NCBI RefSeq assembly: GCF_012726345.1
Contig: NZ_PTXN01000007.1
Location: 124,001-188,000 of the forward strand
Length of the DNA stretch: 64,000 nucleotides
Direction: 5' to 3'
Source of the DNA: Marinomonas sp. UCMA 3892
Lineage (GTDB): Bacteria; Pseudomonadota; Gammaproteobacteria; Pseudomonadales; Marinomonadaceae
The notes beneath the pieces were generated by a model that was given only the letters and a program-made list of their open reading frames with translations, did no database searches and was not told the origin of the DNA. The first letter of the stretch is position 1, and each line of letters starts with the position of its first letter. Both the position numbers and the translations under genes were made by a program. Shown here in pieces: positions 17,701 to 27,262 of this stretch.

Positions 17701-18849
17701 ATGCTGAATTCCGCTCTATTATCTAGCCAATCGTTCTTATTTGATGAACTTTTAAACAATTGGTCTTGTTATGGTATCAACAAGGAAGATGGTTATAGTT
17801 ATGAAAGCATGAATCATGACTGGACCAACAACAGTGTTGGCCGTATTCGCTTATTAACTCAATGTCGTCAGTTGTATACTTTTAGCCATGCCTGCCAAAT
17901 CAAAAGCGTGCCTGAGTGGCAAGTAAAACTAACACCTCTTTTCGACTTTATCACCACTCACTACTTTATTGATGAGCGCTGGATCTTTTCGCTAAACGAC
18001 GACCTTTCAATAAAAGACAAGCAATCCGATGCTTACGCTCTTGCCTTTGTACTACTGTCCTTTAGTCATTACTACAAAACGACAAAAGATGATCGCGCTC
18101 TTGCTTATATGAAAAAAACACATCATTTTTTATTGGAGAAGATGCAGGCACAATCAGGCGGTTTTTATGAATCCTATCCGGTTGATAGCAAACAAATTCG
18201 TCGCCAAAACCCACACATGCACTTACTAGAAGGCTATGTTGCTGCTTTTGATACAACCCATGATGACGATTATAAAGAGGCTATCCAATCTCTACTGTCA
18301 TTGGCATTTGAGCGCTTTTATCACAATGAAACAAAGACGCTACGTGAGTTTTTTTGCTCTGATTGGAGTCTTGACCCTCAAACAGGCAATCAAGTAGAGC
18401 CAGGACACCACTTCGAATGGGTATGGTTGCTTTACCAAGCAAATAAAATAATCCCTAATTCCGACTATACTGACTTAGCACAGCAGCTCTGGCTAACAGC
18501 AACCCGACATGGACTTGCCGACAACGGCGGCATTTACAATCAAATAGACGGAGATACCAAGCAAGCTATTGATAAAGAAAAACGTATCTGGCCGATTACC
18601 GAATATTTAAAAGCAGTCACAGTCATGCCGATTGGCAAAGAAGAAAAAATAGACCGTTTAGAGAAAGCAATCAATTTTGCCCAACAGCATTACTTTCTAT
18701 CAGATGGCCGTTGGAATGAGTATCTTAACAAAGACAACTCCCCAAAAACATTTCCGCTACCTGGCACCAGTAGCTACCATATTTTTCTCGGCCTAACAGA
18801 AGTGATAGCATGGGCAAAAGTAAACAATGATTTTCAGGGTTCTTTCTAA
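17701..18849 (+). CDS. AGE-family sugar epimerase/isomerase
   Basis: The 382-residue protein fits the N-acylglucosamine 2-epimerase fold (alpha6/alpha6 barrel). It has RLLTQCRQLYTFSHA, DAYALAFVLLSFSHYY, NPHMHLLEGYVAAF, EPGHHFEWVWLLY (likely catalytic His and Glu) and KRIWPITEYLKA. The family includes GlcNAc/ManNAc epimerases, mannose isomerases and YihS-type aldose-ketose isomerases; the motifs look closest to the mannose isomerase/YihS side. It sits 55 bases before hldD in the LPS operon, so a role in supplying a core sugar is plausible but inferred. The substrate is unknown. Confidence 0.8.
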   Translation: MLNSALLSSQSFLFDELLNNWSCYGINKEDGYSYESMNHDWTNNSVGRIRLLTQCRQLYTFSHACQIKSVPEWQVKLTPLFDFITTHYFIDERWIFSLNDDLSIKDKQSDAYALAFVLLSFSHYYKTTKDDRALAYMKKTHHFLLEKMQAQSGGFYESYPVDSKQIRRQNPHMHLLEGYVAAFDTTHDDDYKEAIQSLLSLAFERFYHNETKTLREFFCSDWSLDPQTGNQVEPGHHFEWVWLLYQANKIIPNSDYTDLAQQLWLTATRHGLADNGGIYNQIDGDTKQAIDKEKRIWPITEYLKAVTVMPIGKEEKIDRLEKAINFAQQHYFLSDGRWNEYLNKDNSPKTFPLPGTSSYHIFLGLTEVIAWAKVNNDFQGSF

Positions 18850-18904
18850 GTTTGGCTTGTTAGCTTAAAAGTAAACTTAACAAAGACAAAATAGGACATA
18901 AATT

Positions 18905-19852
18905 ATGTATATAGTAACTGGTGGTGCCGGATTCATTGGCAGCAATATCATCAAAGCCTTAAACAACAAAGGCATCAAGAATATCCTTTTGGTAGATGAT
19001 TTGACGGACGGTAAAAAATGTCTAAACCTGTCAGATCTCGATATTGCTGATTACATGGATATGTATGACTTCTTGGACGCCATAAAAAACGATACATTAG
19101 GAATTAACCCTATTGCCGTTTTCCATGAAGGTGCTTGCTCTGCAACCACTGAATGGAACGGAAAATATGTTATGGATGTAAATTATCAATATTCAAAAGC
19201 GGTACTAGATTTTTGTTTAAAATATGACGCACCGTTTTCCTACGCATCTTCTGCTTCTGTTTATGGCTCTGGCCCCATTTTCCAAGAATCCCGTGAAAAC
19301 GAAAAGCCTCTTAACATGTACGCCTACTCCAAATTCCAATTTGATCAATACATTCGCGCTATTTTGCCAAAAGCAAAAAGCCAAATTGTTGGCTTCCGCT
19401 ATTTCAACGTATATGGGCCTCGCGAGCAACATAAAGGCAGCATGGCCAGCGTGGCTTTTCACCTTCGTAACCAAGTACTTGGGGGCGAGAACCCAAAACT
19501 CTTTGGTGCCTATGATGGTTACGAAGCAGGAGGTCAAAGCCGAGACTTCATTTACGTTGAAGATCTAGTTAATACCAAACTTTGGTTCCTAGAAAATCCA
19601 GAAAAATCAGGAATATTCAACCTAGGCACAGGTAAAGCGGAGCCTTTTCGCACAATCGCTGAAACTGTGATTGCCCATTATGAGCAAGGTGAAATTGAAT
19701 ACATCCCTTTCCCAGAACATTTAAAAGGAGCTTATCAAAGTTTCACTGAGGCAGACATAAGCAAGCTTCGTGAAGCTGGATATGAAGGAAGTTTCCGCGG
19801 ACTAGCACAAGGCGTTCAAGATTATTTAGGTTGGCTCGATACAAATGGCTAA
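18905..19852 (+). CDS. hldD: ADP-L-glycero-D-manno-heptose 6-epimerase
   Basis: HldD converts ADP-D,D-heptose to ADP-L,D-heptose, the donor for inner-core heptosyltransferases. The 315 residues show the Rossmann motif [10 protein letters not shown] at the N-terminus and the SASVYG and YAYSKFQFD (YxxxK) active-site blocks. [22 protein letters not shown] is characteristic of HldD. The length is normal. It overlaps waaF by eight bases, so the two are translationally coupled. Confidence 0.96.
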   Translation: MYIVTGGAGFIGSNIIKALNNKGIKNILLVDDLTDGKKCLNLSDLDIADYMDMYDFLDAIKNDTLGINPIAVFHEGACSATTEWNGKYVMDVNYQYSKAVLDFCLKYDAPFSYASSASVYGSGPIFQESRENEKPLNMYAYSKFQFDQYIRAILPKAKSQIVGFRYFNVYGPREQHKGSMASVAFHLRNQVLGGENPKLFGAYDGYEAGGQSRDFIYVEDLVNTKLWFLENPEKSGIFNLGTGKAEPFRTIAETVIAHYEQGEIEYIPFPEHLKGAYQSFTEADISKLREAGYEGSFRGLAQGVQDYLGWLDTNG

Positions 19853-20849
19853 ATATTTAATTGTTGGCCCATCTTGGGTTGGTGATATGGTCATGGCGCA
19901 AAGCCTCTTTATTACTCTAAAGCAGCGTGATGAAGAGGCTATCATAGATGTTATTGGTCCTAACTGGTCATCACCTATATTAGCTCGAATGCCAGAGGTT
20001 CGTAACTCAATCACCTTGCCCACAGGTCATGGTGAATGGGGAATCAGTACACGCCGCAAACTAGGGCATTCACTCCGTTCTGAACACTATGATCACGCCA
20101 TCGTGATACCTCGTTCTTGGAAATCTGCCTTGGTACCCTTTTTTGCCAAGGTTACGCATCGCATCGGCTTTACTGGTGAGCAGCGTTACATCCTGCTAAA
20201 TGAACGTCGCAAGCTAGATAAAAGCATTTTAAATCAAACCGTAAAACGCTTTACGTCTTTAGGGTTGCCTAATGAGTTAGCCTATCCTCCTATGGATATC
20301 CCGCTACCTGCATTACGAGTTGACTCAGATAATCAGAAAAAGCTCTTTCAGCAACACAACTTATCAAATAGGCCGGCTATCGCTCTCATGGCAGGTGCTG
20401 AATTTGGTCCTTCTAAACAGTGGCCTATCGCTTATTTCCATGAATTAGCCAAAAGCGCCATTGAAGCAGGTTATCAAGTCTGGGTATTAGGTGGACCAAA
20501 AGACCAAAACGACGGCGAGGTAATCATTAGCCACCTAGGTGAGTTTGCCGTTAATCTTTGTGGAAAAACCCAATTGGTAGATGCTATAGATTTACTTGCG
20601 ATAGCAGAAAAAGCCGTTAGTAATGATTCTGGATTAATGCATATTGCAGCAGCCGTTGGCACTGAAGTACATGGAATCTATGGATCTACAAGCGAATTAT
20701 TTACACCACCTCTCACAAGCAACAAGACCATTCATAATCTTCACCTTGAATGCTCTCCTTGCTTTAAAAGAACCTGTCCACTCGAGCATACTAACTGTCA
20801 GAATCAACTGACTCCTGACATGATTATAAGGACAGTCCTTACCCAATGA
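19845..20849 (+). CDS. waaF: ADP-heptose--LPS heptosyltransferase II
   Basis: The 334 residues form a GT-B glycosyltransferase of family GT9. The start [20 protein letters not shown] is typical of WaaF. The C-terminal donor-site blocks [19 protein letters not shown] and [24 protein letters not shown] are also present. It transfers the second L,D-heptose to the inner core at the cytoplasmic face. It overlaps hldD and the next GT9 gene, in a tight operon. No waaC (heptosyltransferase I) is visible in the window. Confidence 0.93.
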   Translation: MAKYLIVGPSWVGDMVMAQSLFITLKQRDEEAIIDVIGPNWSSPILARMPEVRNSITLPTGHGEWGISTRRKLGHSLRSEHYDHAIVIPRSWKSALVPFFAKVTHRIGFTGEQRYILLNERRKLDKSILNQTVKRFTSLGLPNELAYPPMDIPLPALRVDSDNQKKLFQQHNLSNRPAIALMAGAEFGPSKQWPIAYFHELAKSAIEAGYQVWVLGGPKDQNDGEVIISHLGEFAVNLCGKTQLVDAIDLLAIAEKAVSNDSGLMHIAAAVGTEVHGIYGSTSELFTPPLTSNKTIHNLHLECSPCFKRTCPLEHTNCQNQLTPDMIIRTVLTQ

Positions 20850-21778
20850 ATCTTGTATTACTTAGAAATAGACCGCATTTTGGAGCTCAAATAACAAGTA
20901 TTCCGGTGCTGTTTTTCTTTTTCCAAAACTATGGCAACCAAGACCTGACTCTTTTATCAAAAAGCAATGTTGGATGGATTTACAACCAGCTTCCTTGGGT
21001 AAAAGAATGCATTCAGTCAAAAAGTAGACTCGAAGACCTTAAAAAACTTAAGCATTGTGACAACCTGCTTAATTTGAGACCGAGTAATCGCCTTCCTGTC
21101 ATTTTATATAAATTTATTAAAGGTGGGAGAGTCTTCGACTTTGTAAAAAATGATTTTCTTATCAGCTTAACTTCTGAAAAACATAACGTTTTATGTGATA
21201 CAGAATACAGAGCGCTAGCTTATCTAAAAATCTTCATCAGAGATGAGCGAGCCCTACTGAATGCTCTAGCAGCACCCTTTTTAGCGTTAATACAAGACTC
21301 CAATTTGAATCTAGATAGAGCAGAGCTAAACATACTTATAATGCCTGGTGGCGGTGCTGGTGAAGGAAAAAAATGGGGAATTGAGAACTTTATTAGCGCT
21401 GTACAATCCATTGCCAATACACTAGAAAAAAATTGTCATCTCCATATTCTATTAGGGCCAGATGAGAAAAGAGAAATTCAATACATGCAGGAGCTGAATA
21501 TCAAAAACTCATCTCTTCACGTAAACATCCCTCTTAACGACATAGCAAAGCTAGTCGATCACTGTGACTTAACCATAGCAAATGACTGTGGGCCATCTCA
21601 CATAGCGCAATGCATGCAAAAACCTTATATAGGTCTATTTAGAGAGCCTAATACTGAGTGGTTTCTAAGCCATGCAAAGTCAGTTAAAGTGCTCCCACAG
21701 AAAGGAAATGACATCAAAACCATTACCATCAAAAGCGTCACCGAATACGCTGTTAATTTATTGAAGAGCCAAGCATGA
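20846..21778 (+). CDS. GT9-like (heptosyltransferase-family) glycosyltransferase
   Basis: The 310-residue protein is weakly similar to heptosyltransferases. It keeps the C-terminal donor half, with NILIMPGGGAGEGKKWGIENF and CDLTIANDCGPSHIAQCMQKPYIGLF. The N-terminal acceptor half is divergent. It overlaps waaF by four bases (ATGA) and the next gene likewise, so it belongs to the core operon. It may add a third heptose or another core sugar; it could also be WaaC, whose gene is otherwise missing here, but the match is poor. Specificity is unresolved. Confidence 0.7.
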   Translation: MNLVLLRNRPHFGAQITSIPVLFFFFQNYGNQDLTLLSKSNVGWIYNQLPWVKECIQSKSRLEDLKKLKHCDNLLNLRPSNRLPVILYKFIKGGRVFDFVKNDFLISLTSEKHNVLCDTEYRALAYLKIFIRDERALLNALAAPFLALIQDSNLNLDRAELNILIMPGGGAGEGKKWGIENFISAVQSIANTLEKNCHLHILLGPDEKREIQYMQELNIKNSSLHVNIPLNDIAKLVDHCDLTIANDCGPSHIAQCMQKPYIGLFREPNTEWFLSHAKSVKVLPQKGNDIKTITIKSVTEYAVNLLKSQA

Positions 21779-22560
21779 AAATTTCAGGCAATATCATCAC
21801 CCTCAACGAAGAGAAAAACATCGCCGCTTGTATAGAGTCTATGCAAACTGTCTGCGATGAAATTATCGTAGTTGACTCAGGAAGCACCGATAATACGATT
21901 GAAATCGCTAAAAGCTTAGGCGCAACCGTAGTAAAGCAGCCCTATCTAGGTGACGGCATCCAAAAAAATGTCGCACTAAACCACACTCAAAATACTTGGG
22001 TACTAAGCTTAGATGCTGATGAACGCTTAACACCAGAAATGACACAAGCCATTCAGCAGTTAGATCTAGAATCTACCAGCATTGAAGGCTACTCATTTCG
22101 CAGACAAAATATGATTGGCAACCGCTGGATCAAGCATTGCGGCTGGTACCCTGACCGCTGCATTCGATTATACAATACAGACAAAACTCGCTTTGCCGAT
22201 GTCAAACAACACGCCAGCGTGCAAACTAAAAACGTTAAAAATATCGATGCCGATATCATCCACTATTCCTTTAAAAATATTGGCGAATTATTTGCCAAAC
22301 CTGGCCGTAATTTCAGTGGAAGAGCAGCTAAAATCATGTATGCAAAAGGCAAGCGCGCAAATTGCTTCTCCCCTTTTACTCATGGCCTAAATGCTTTTAT
22401 CCGTAAGTATATTTTTCAAAGGGGATTCATGGGTGGCGTAGATGGAATGACAGTAGCATTGAGTGCGGCCGTCAATAGCTATTTAAAATACGCGAAACTG
22501 CTGGAATATCAACGCGACCCTAGCGTTACAAAACAAGACGACTTTAAAAACATCTGGTAA
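21775..22560 (+). CDS. WaaE-like family 2 LPS core glycosyltransferase
   Basis: The 261-residue GT-A enzyme has ITLNEEKNIAACIESM, VVDSGSTDNTIEIAKSLGA and LSLDADERLT (the DXD-like metal site). HCGWYPDRCIRLYN is typical of the WaaE/KdtX group, which adds a beta-glucosyl residue to the inner-core heptose I in Klebsiella and Serratia. It begins inside the end of the preceding gene (four-base overlap). A glucose or related hexose transfer to the core is likely; the exact linkage is inferred from the family only. Confidence 0.85.
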   Translation: MKISGNIITLNEEKNIAACIESMQTVCDEIIVVDSGSTDNTIEIAKSLGATVVKQPYLGDGIQKNVALNHTQNTWVLSLDADERLTPEMTQAIQQLDLESTSIEGYSFRRQNMIGNRWIKHCGWYPDRCIRLYNTDKTRFADVKQHASVQTKNVKNIDADIIHYSFKNIGELFAKPGRNFSGRAAKIMYAKGKRANCFSPFTHGLNAFIRKYIFQRGFMGGVDGMTVALSAAVNSYLKYAKLLEYQRDPSVTKQDDFKNIW

Positions 22561-22578
22561 CAAAACAGGCGACACACC

Positions 22579-23622
22579 TTGAGCAAAATGCTAACAGTAC
22601 TTCATGTCAATCTCGCTAAAGGCTTCCGTGGCGGCGAAAGACAAACAGAGCTTCTTATAAGAGCCCTAGCAAAGCACTTTAAAATAAAGCAATTGCTTGC
22701 TTGTCGAGAAGATTCCCCGCTTCGCACTAGGCTTGCTGACGTCGAGGACCTATCTTTTGTTGCGGCAAATAATCAGTTATCAGGCCACTATTCCGCTCCT
22801 CATGCTGATATCGTTCATGCACATGAAGCCAAAGCTGTCCATTGGGCTTATATTCACAAGCTATTAAGAAACACCCCTTACATACTTACTCGACGAGTCG
22901 ATACTGTCGTAAAAGATAAGTGGTTAAATAAAAAGACATACAGTAATGCGTCTGCATTAGTGGGCATATCCACACTTATTGCGAACCAAATTCGTGATAA
23001 AAAATGGGGAGAAGTCAATCAGATCCCTAGTACCTTAGCCCATTTAGAAACCGATCACAAAGAAGGCAAAGCCTTCCGAAATGCTTTTCCTGGAAAGATA
23101 ATTATTGGCCATGTAGGTGCATTAGTTGATAAACATAAGGGACAAAAAGTTCTTATTGAAGCTGCTAGCCTATTAGAAAAAAGCCATCCCGACTTGCATA
23201 TTGTTTTTTTTGGAGATGGTGCAGATAAAGAAGAACTTGAGTCTTTATCCAAAGACATTAAAAATATTACATGGATGGGATTCAAACCAAAAATTGGTGA
23301 CTATTTACCTTACTTCGATCTCTTTGCCTTCCCTTCTAGAAATGAGGGTTTAGGATCTACATTGTTAGACGTTATGGATGCAGGTGTTCCTATCATTGCT
23401 TCTAATGTTGGTGGCATTCCAGACATTGTTATTGATAATGAGACTGGAATATTAGTCGAAGCGAACGATAGTTCTGCACTCAAAGACGCCATAATAAAGC
23501 TTTCCAGTGATAAGGCACTTCAAACGAGATTGATCGAGGGAGCCAAAAAACAAATTGAAAATTATACGCCACAAAAAATGGCTGAAAGATATTTTTCCAT
23601 CTATAAAAAAATAACGGCCTGA
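22579..23622 (+). CDS. Family 4 glycosyltransferase (LPS core)
   Basis: The 347 residues form a GT-B fold with VLHVNLAKGFRGGERQTELLIRAL at the acceptor side. The retaining-GT4 signature is FPSRNEGLGSTLLDVMDAGVPIIASNVGGIPDI, where the EGLG Glu sits in the donor site. The frame can start at a TTG (22579) or the ATG at 22588; no strong ribosome-binding site separates them. It is the last gene of the plus-strand core operon, 18 bases after the WaaE-like gene. Acceptor and sugar are unknown. Confidence 0.82.
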   Translation: MSKMLTVLHVNLAKGFRGGERQTELLIRALAKHFKIKQLLACREDSPLRTRLADVEDLSFVAANNQLSGHYSAPHADIVHAHEAKAVHWAYIHKLLRNTPYILTRRVDTVVKDKWLNKKTYSNASALVGISTLIANQIRDKKWGEVNQIPSTLAHLETDHKEGKAFRNAFPGKIIIGHVGALVDKHKGQKVLIEAASLLEKSHPDLHIVFFGDGADKEELESLSKDIKNITWMGFKPKIGDYLPYFDLFAFPSRNEGLGSTLLDVMDAGVPIIASNVGGIPDIVIDNETGILVEANDSSALKDAIIKLSSDKALQTRLIEGAKKQIENYTPQKMAERYFSIYKKITA

Positions 23623-23655
23623 CATACCAAAACAGACCGTTATTTAACGGCCTAA

Positions 23656-25485
23656 CTATTTTCTAAATCGACTAACACTTTCTAGTGCATCTTTTAAATA
23701 GATATAGTTAGGCTCTGCACCTTTTTTTACTCTATTTGTTAAATCATAGATTTTATATTGACCACCAGCACCTACTTCCAAAATACTATCATTAGTAATC
23801 AAGGCATAAGCAGCATAACTTGACGAAAGCACCCAATCTCGCTTTTTACCACTACCTAAAAGATCAATACCTTCTGAATAAGTATTTAGAGGACTAGTAA
23901 CGCCAAGATAATTTTTCATTAATGTAGGTACAACATCTTCATGGCTTGTCATAGAATCTAGTTTTTCTTTTTCTAATTTCCCCCCAATATTAGGCCCAAC
24001 CATAATAAATGGCACATGAGTTTGTGCTGCCGTAAAATTACTATTATGTCCCCAGTAATTAAGTTTATTGTCATTCAATTCTTGGGCATGATCACCAGTA
24101 ATAATAACAAGAGTATTCTCAGCATCGCCTGTTAACTTCAACTCATCCAGCACCTGTTTAGCCAAATCATCAACATAGCGGACACTCGTTTTATAACGAT
24201 TCATAAATGGTTTAGGATCAGAATCTTTATTAAGAGCTAAGTAATTTACGTCCGCCAACATAGGTTCATATTTTTTGTCGTAATCTTTCGGAAAATCGTA
24301 GCCATGCGGAGCATCGTAAAAAAGAAACGAAAAGGTTGGTTTAGATTTATCTCTATGTTGATACCACTGCAACCAATCTTCTGTCAGGTTTTTATCTCTT
24401 TCAGCAGGAGAGCTTCCTTCAGACCTTAGACGCAAGCCATTCACTTTGGCGAAAACAGTTTGATTAAACTCAGGATCAGTCAAAGAAGCAGAAGTAAAAA
24501 TACCTAGCTGATAATCCAACGCTTGAAGGCGATCCATAAAAACGGGAGATCTTTGATTCGATAGCATGCTTTGCCAATACGTCCCAGGTAGACCATAGAA
24601 AAGGCCAAAAATACCTGTTCGAGTCGCATTCCCTGTTGATATGTGATTAGCGAAAGAAACGCCGTTTTGAGCATAAGCCCACATGTTAGGTGAGTTATCA
24701 GCATTAAAGGTATCAAAACGCCATGAGTCCACGACCAAAAACATAATATTCACAGGCTTATCGACAGTAACTGTATTCAGCTCTCCAATTGGATAGTTAA
24801 GGTTACTGCTTACTTTTAAAGACAACTCTTTTTGCTGCTCTAATGCCTTCTCATCAATCCAACCATGCTTTCGCATCCAATTATTTGCGGTAGCAGGTTG
24901 AAATAAAGGCAAATAGCTTTTACTGATAGTAACAGGCTGGTATGCGTTTGCAGCAGCCCATATGTGAATAAAATTACTCACAAAAAAACATAAAACAAAA
25001 AAACATACAAAATACCTTTTTTTAAGTTTTCTTGCTGAATAGGCACTTAAAAAATGCAGTAACGCATATTCAATTAAAAATATGGCAAGAAAGCTAAAAG
25101 CGGCGATAAGCCAGGTAACGATAGAAAAATCAACGACATCTCCGGATAACACAAGCTTAAGAACAACTTCGTTAATATGAAAACGATATTGAGCAAAAAC
25201 AAAACTATCAATTAGTTGCACAAATAACGCGACTGTCGCAAAAACACTAATAATTAGATAAAAGAATTTTCTAGGAAGAAAAATAAATAAAAAAGCAAAA
25301 AGGCCTAATATTCCACCTAATAATGCCATCTGCCCAACTAAACTCGTAACAATAAAAGAGGCTCCTAAAATATCTGTCGGAAATTCAGGTAAAAAATAAA
25401 AATACCTTATTGCTAATAGTATAGAAAAAAATATGTTTATTATTAGAAACCAACCAAAAACCGAACGTTTACTACCAAGAGTCAT
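23656..25485 (-). CDS. YejM/LapC-like inner-membrane protein with sulfatase-fold periplasmic domain
   Basis: The 609 residues have five hydrophobic helices (about 1-190, DUF3413-like), a linker and a sulfatase-like periplasmic domain. NATRTGIFGLFYGLPGTYW aligns with the same block of E. coli YejM (LapC/PbgA). YejM controls LPS synthesis by restraining LapB-FtsH degradation of LpxC. Unlike E. coli YejM, this protein retains GDHAQE and YWGHNS, which resemble the metal ligands of active alkaline-phosphatase-fold enzymes. It may therefore be catalytic, or an LPS-modifying transferase. The core glycosyltransferase genes beside it support an LPS role. Confidence 0.82.
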   Translation of the reverse strand: MTLGSKRSVFGWFLIINIFFSILLAIRYFYFLPEFPTDILGASFIVTSLVGQMALLGGILGLFAFLFIFLPRKFFYLIISVFATVALFVQLIDSFVFAQYRFHINEVVLKLVLSGDVVDFSIVTWLIAAFSFLAIFLIEYALLHFLSAYSARKLKKRYFVCFFVLCFFVSNFIHIWAAANAYQPVTISKSYLPLFQPATANNWMRKHGWIDEKALEQQKELSLKVSSNLNYPIGELNTVTVDKPVNIMFLVVDSWRFDTFNADNSPNMWAYAQNGVSFANHISTGNATRTGIFGLFYGLPGTYWQSMLSNQRSPVFMDRLQALDYQLGIFTSASLTDPEFNQTVFAKVNGLRLRSEGSSPAERDKNLTEDWLQWYQHRDKSKPTFSFLFYDAPHGYDFPKDYDKKYEPMLADVNYLALNKDSDPKPFMNRYKTSVRYVDDLAKQVLDELKLTGDAENTLVIITGDHAQELNDNKLNYWGHNSNFTAAQTHVPFIMVGPNIGGKLEKEKLDSMTSHEDVVPTLMKNYLGVTSPLNTYSEGIDLLGSGKKRDWVLSSSYAAYALITNDSILEVGAGGQYKIYDLTNRVKKGAEPNYIYLKDALESVSRFRK

Positions 25486-25532
25486 GATAAAAACCTAGAA
25501 GATTAATTAAATAAAAAAAGCCAAAAATCAAA

Positions 25533-26702
25533 TCACGAATCAACGCCAAATAAATCCCGCGTATATACTTTATTTTTCACATCAAATAGATCATCTGTCA
25601 TTCTATTTGCCACAATCACATCAGATGTTGCTTTAAACTCTTCTAATCCCTTAATTACTTTCGAGTTAAAGAAGTTATCTTCATGAAACGCGGGTTCATA
25701 CACCACAACTTCTACGCCTTTGGCTTTTATACGCTTCATAACCCCTTGAATAGCAGACGCTCTAAAATTATCAGAACCTACTTTCATTACTAAACGATAA
25801 ATTCCAACGACTTTTGGGTTATTTTTCAAGATGGATTCAGCAACAAAATCTTTACGTGTAGAATTTGCGTCCACAATCGCTCGCACTAAATTATTTGGAA
25901 CCTTGTCATAGTTAGCAAGTAACTGCTTAGTATCTTTTGGTAAACAGTATCCACCATAACCAAATGAGGGGTTGTTATAGTGATTACCAATACGTGGATC
26001 AAGTCCAACGCCTTGAATAATTTGACGACTGTCTAAATGGTGAGATTCTGCATAGCTGTCTAATTCATTAAAAAATGCAACGCGCATAGCCAAATAGGTA
26101 TTGGCAAATAGCTTAATTGCCTCAGCTTCTGTTGAACCGGTAAGCAGCACATCTATGCCTGTTTTTTCCGCGCCCTGAACAAGCAGATCGGCAAAAACCT
26201 GCGCTCTATCTGAAACCTCCCCTACAACAATTCGCGAAGGATATAAGTTGTCATATAGCGCCTTGCCTTCACGCAAAAATTCAGGTGAAAATAAGAGATT
26301 ATTAGTAGAAAAACGCTCGCTCGCGGACTTTGTAAAACCAACAGGGACAGTAGATTTCACCACCATGACCGCATTAGGATTGATACGCATAACATCCTGA
26401 ATTACGGACTCAACATGACTAGTATTAAAATAATTTGTTTCTGGGTCATAATCAGTTGGAGTTGCAATAATCACATAGTCGGCACCAAGATAGGCCTCTT
26501 CTTTATCTAGTGTCGCAACAAAATCAAGGCTTTCTTCAGCTAAATAACGCTCTATATCACGATCTTCTATAGGTGATTGTTTTTTATTAAGCATATCTAC
26601 CTTAGCGGCAACAATGTCCAAGGCGACGACATGATTGTACTTTGCTAATAACAGAGCATTAGAAATGCCAACATACCCAGTTCCAGCCACCGCTATTTTC
26701 AT
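25533..26702 (-). CDS. ugd: UDP-glucose 6-dehydrogenase
   Basis: Ugd oxidises UDP-glucose to UDP-glucuronate with two NAD+. The 389 residues match the short E. coli-type enzyme. They show the NAD motif [14 protein letters not shown] at the N-terminus, STVPVGFT, and the catalytic-cysteine block [16 protein letters not shown]. It lies 47 bases from the YejM-like gene on the same strand. UDP-glucuronate may feed core or capsule uronic acids. No arn genes for aminoarabinose appear in the window. Confidence 0.95.
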   Translation of the reverse strand: MKIAVAGTGYVGISNALLLAKYNHVVALDIVAAKVDMLNKKQSPIEDRDIERYLAEESLDFVATLDKEEAYLGADYVIIATPTDYDPETNYFNTSHVESVIQDVMRINPNAVMVVKSTVPVGFTKSASERFSTNNLLFSPEFLREGKALYDNLYPSRIVVGEVSDRAQVFADLLVQGAEKTGIDVLLTGSTEAEAIKLFANTYLAMRVAFFNELDSYAESHHLDSRQIIQGVGLDPRIGNHYNNPSFGYGGYCLPKDTKQLLANYDKVPNNLVRAIVDANSTRKDFVAESILKNNPKVVGIYRLVMKVGSDNFRASAIQGVMKRIKAKGVEVVVYEPAFHEDNFFNSKVIKGLEEFKATSDVIVANRMTDDLFDVKNKVYTRDLFGVDS

Positions 26703-26869
26703 TCAGCTTACCTTTTACTTTAAAGATAGAATTTGTATTCAAAAGAGGCTATTTTACAGTTTGCACCATAATTAAAAATGCCAAATCGTGTTTTTTTGTT
26801 ATTTACATCAAGAAATGCAGCAAATCGAGAACACCACAGCTAATCTTAATAAAAAACAAGGAGTTCTAT

Positions 26870-27187
26870 ATGAAGTTTGAACTGGTAGATCGTCAAGGCT
26901 ATATCCCTGATCTTATTTATGGCGCCTCAGGACAAGAGCTTTCCTGCTTTATTCCCAGCGACTATCCATTCCAACAAGTTAGCTACAACAATGGCGAAGG
27001 TGAAGTCATTATAGACAAACACACATGGCACTTTTTCTTTACTCAAGAAGGAATTGGCATCAAATTAATGGACGGTATAGTAACGTTAAAAGAAGCCGAA
27101 CATTTCTTGCTTGCAGTTAAATCACACATATGGGGGGAAACACATCAACAAGTGCAAATATTTATGGCAGGGGCAACACCAAAATAA
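26870..27187 (+). CDS. Hypothetical protein, 105 residues
   Basis: A small soluble protein with no recognised domain. It has no signal peptide or membrane helix, two cysteines at most, and aromatic-rich strands such as DKHTWHFFFTQEGIGIKLMDG. An AAGGAG ribosome-binding site lies upstream of the ATG (AACAAGGAGTTCTATATG), supporting it as a real gene. It lies between ugd (divergent) and sseA (convergent), giving no functional hint. Function is unknown. Confidence 0.6.
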   Translation: MKFELVDRQGYIPDLIYGASGQELSCFIPSDYPFQQVSYNNGEGEVIIDKHTWHFFFTQEGIGIKLMDGIVTLKEAEHFLLAVKSHIWGETHQQVQIFMAGATPK

Positions 27188-27262
27188 CTAGGTTTCACGA
27201 CGGAGCTCAACCTCGACCCAAAGGCTCAGCTCCGTCATATTCGCTATGTAAAGTCTATGTCA

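Noticed and set aside
20846-21778. Assignment as waaC
   Set aside because: Only the general GT9 donor half is recognisable; the N-terminal half does not show the WaaC pattern.
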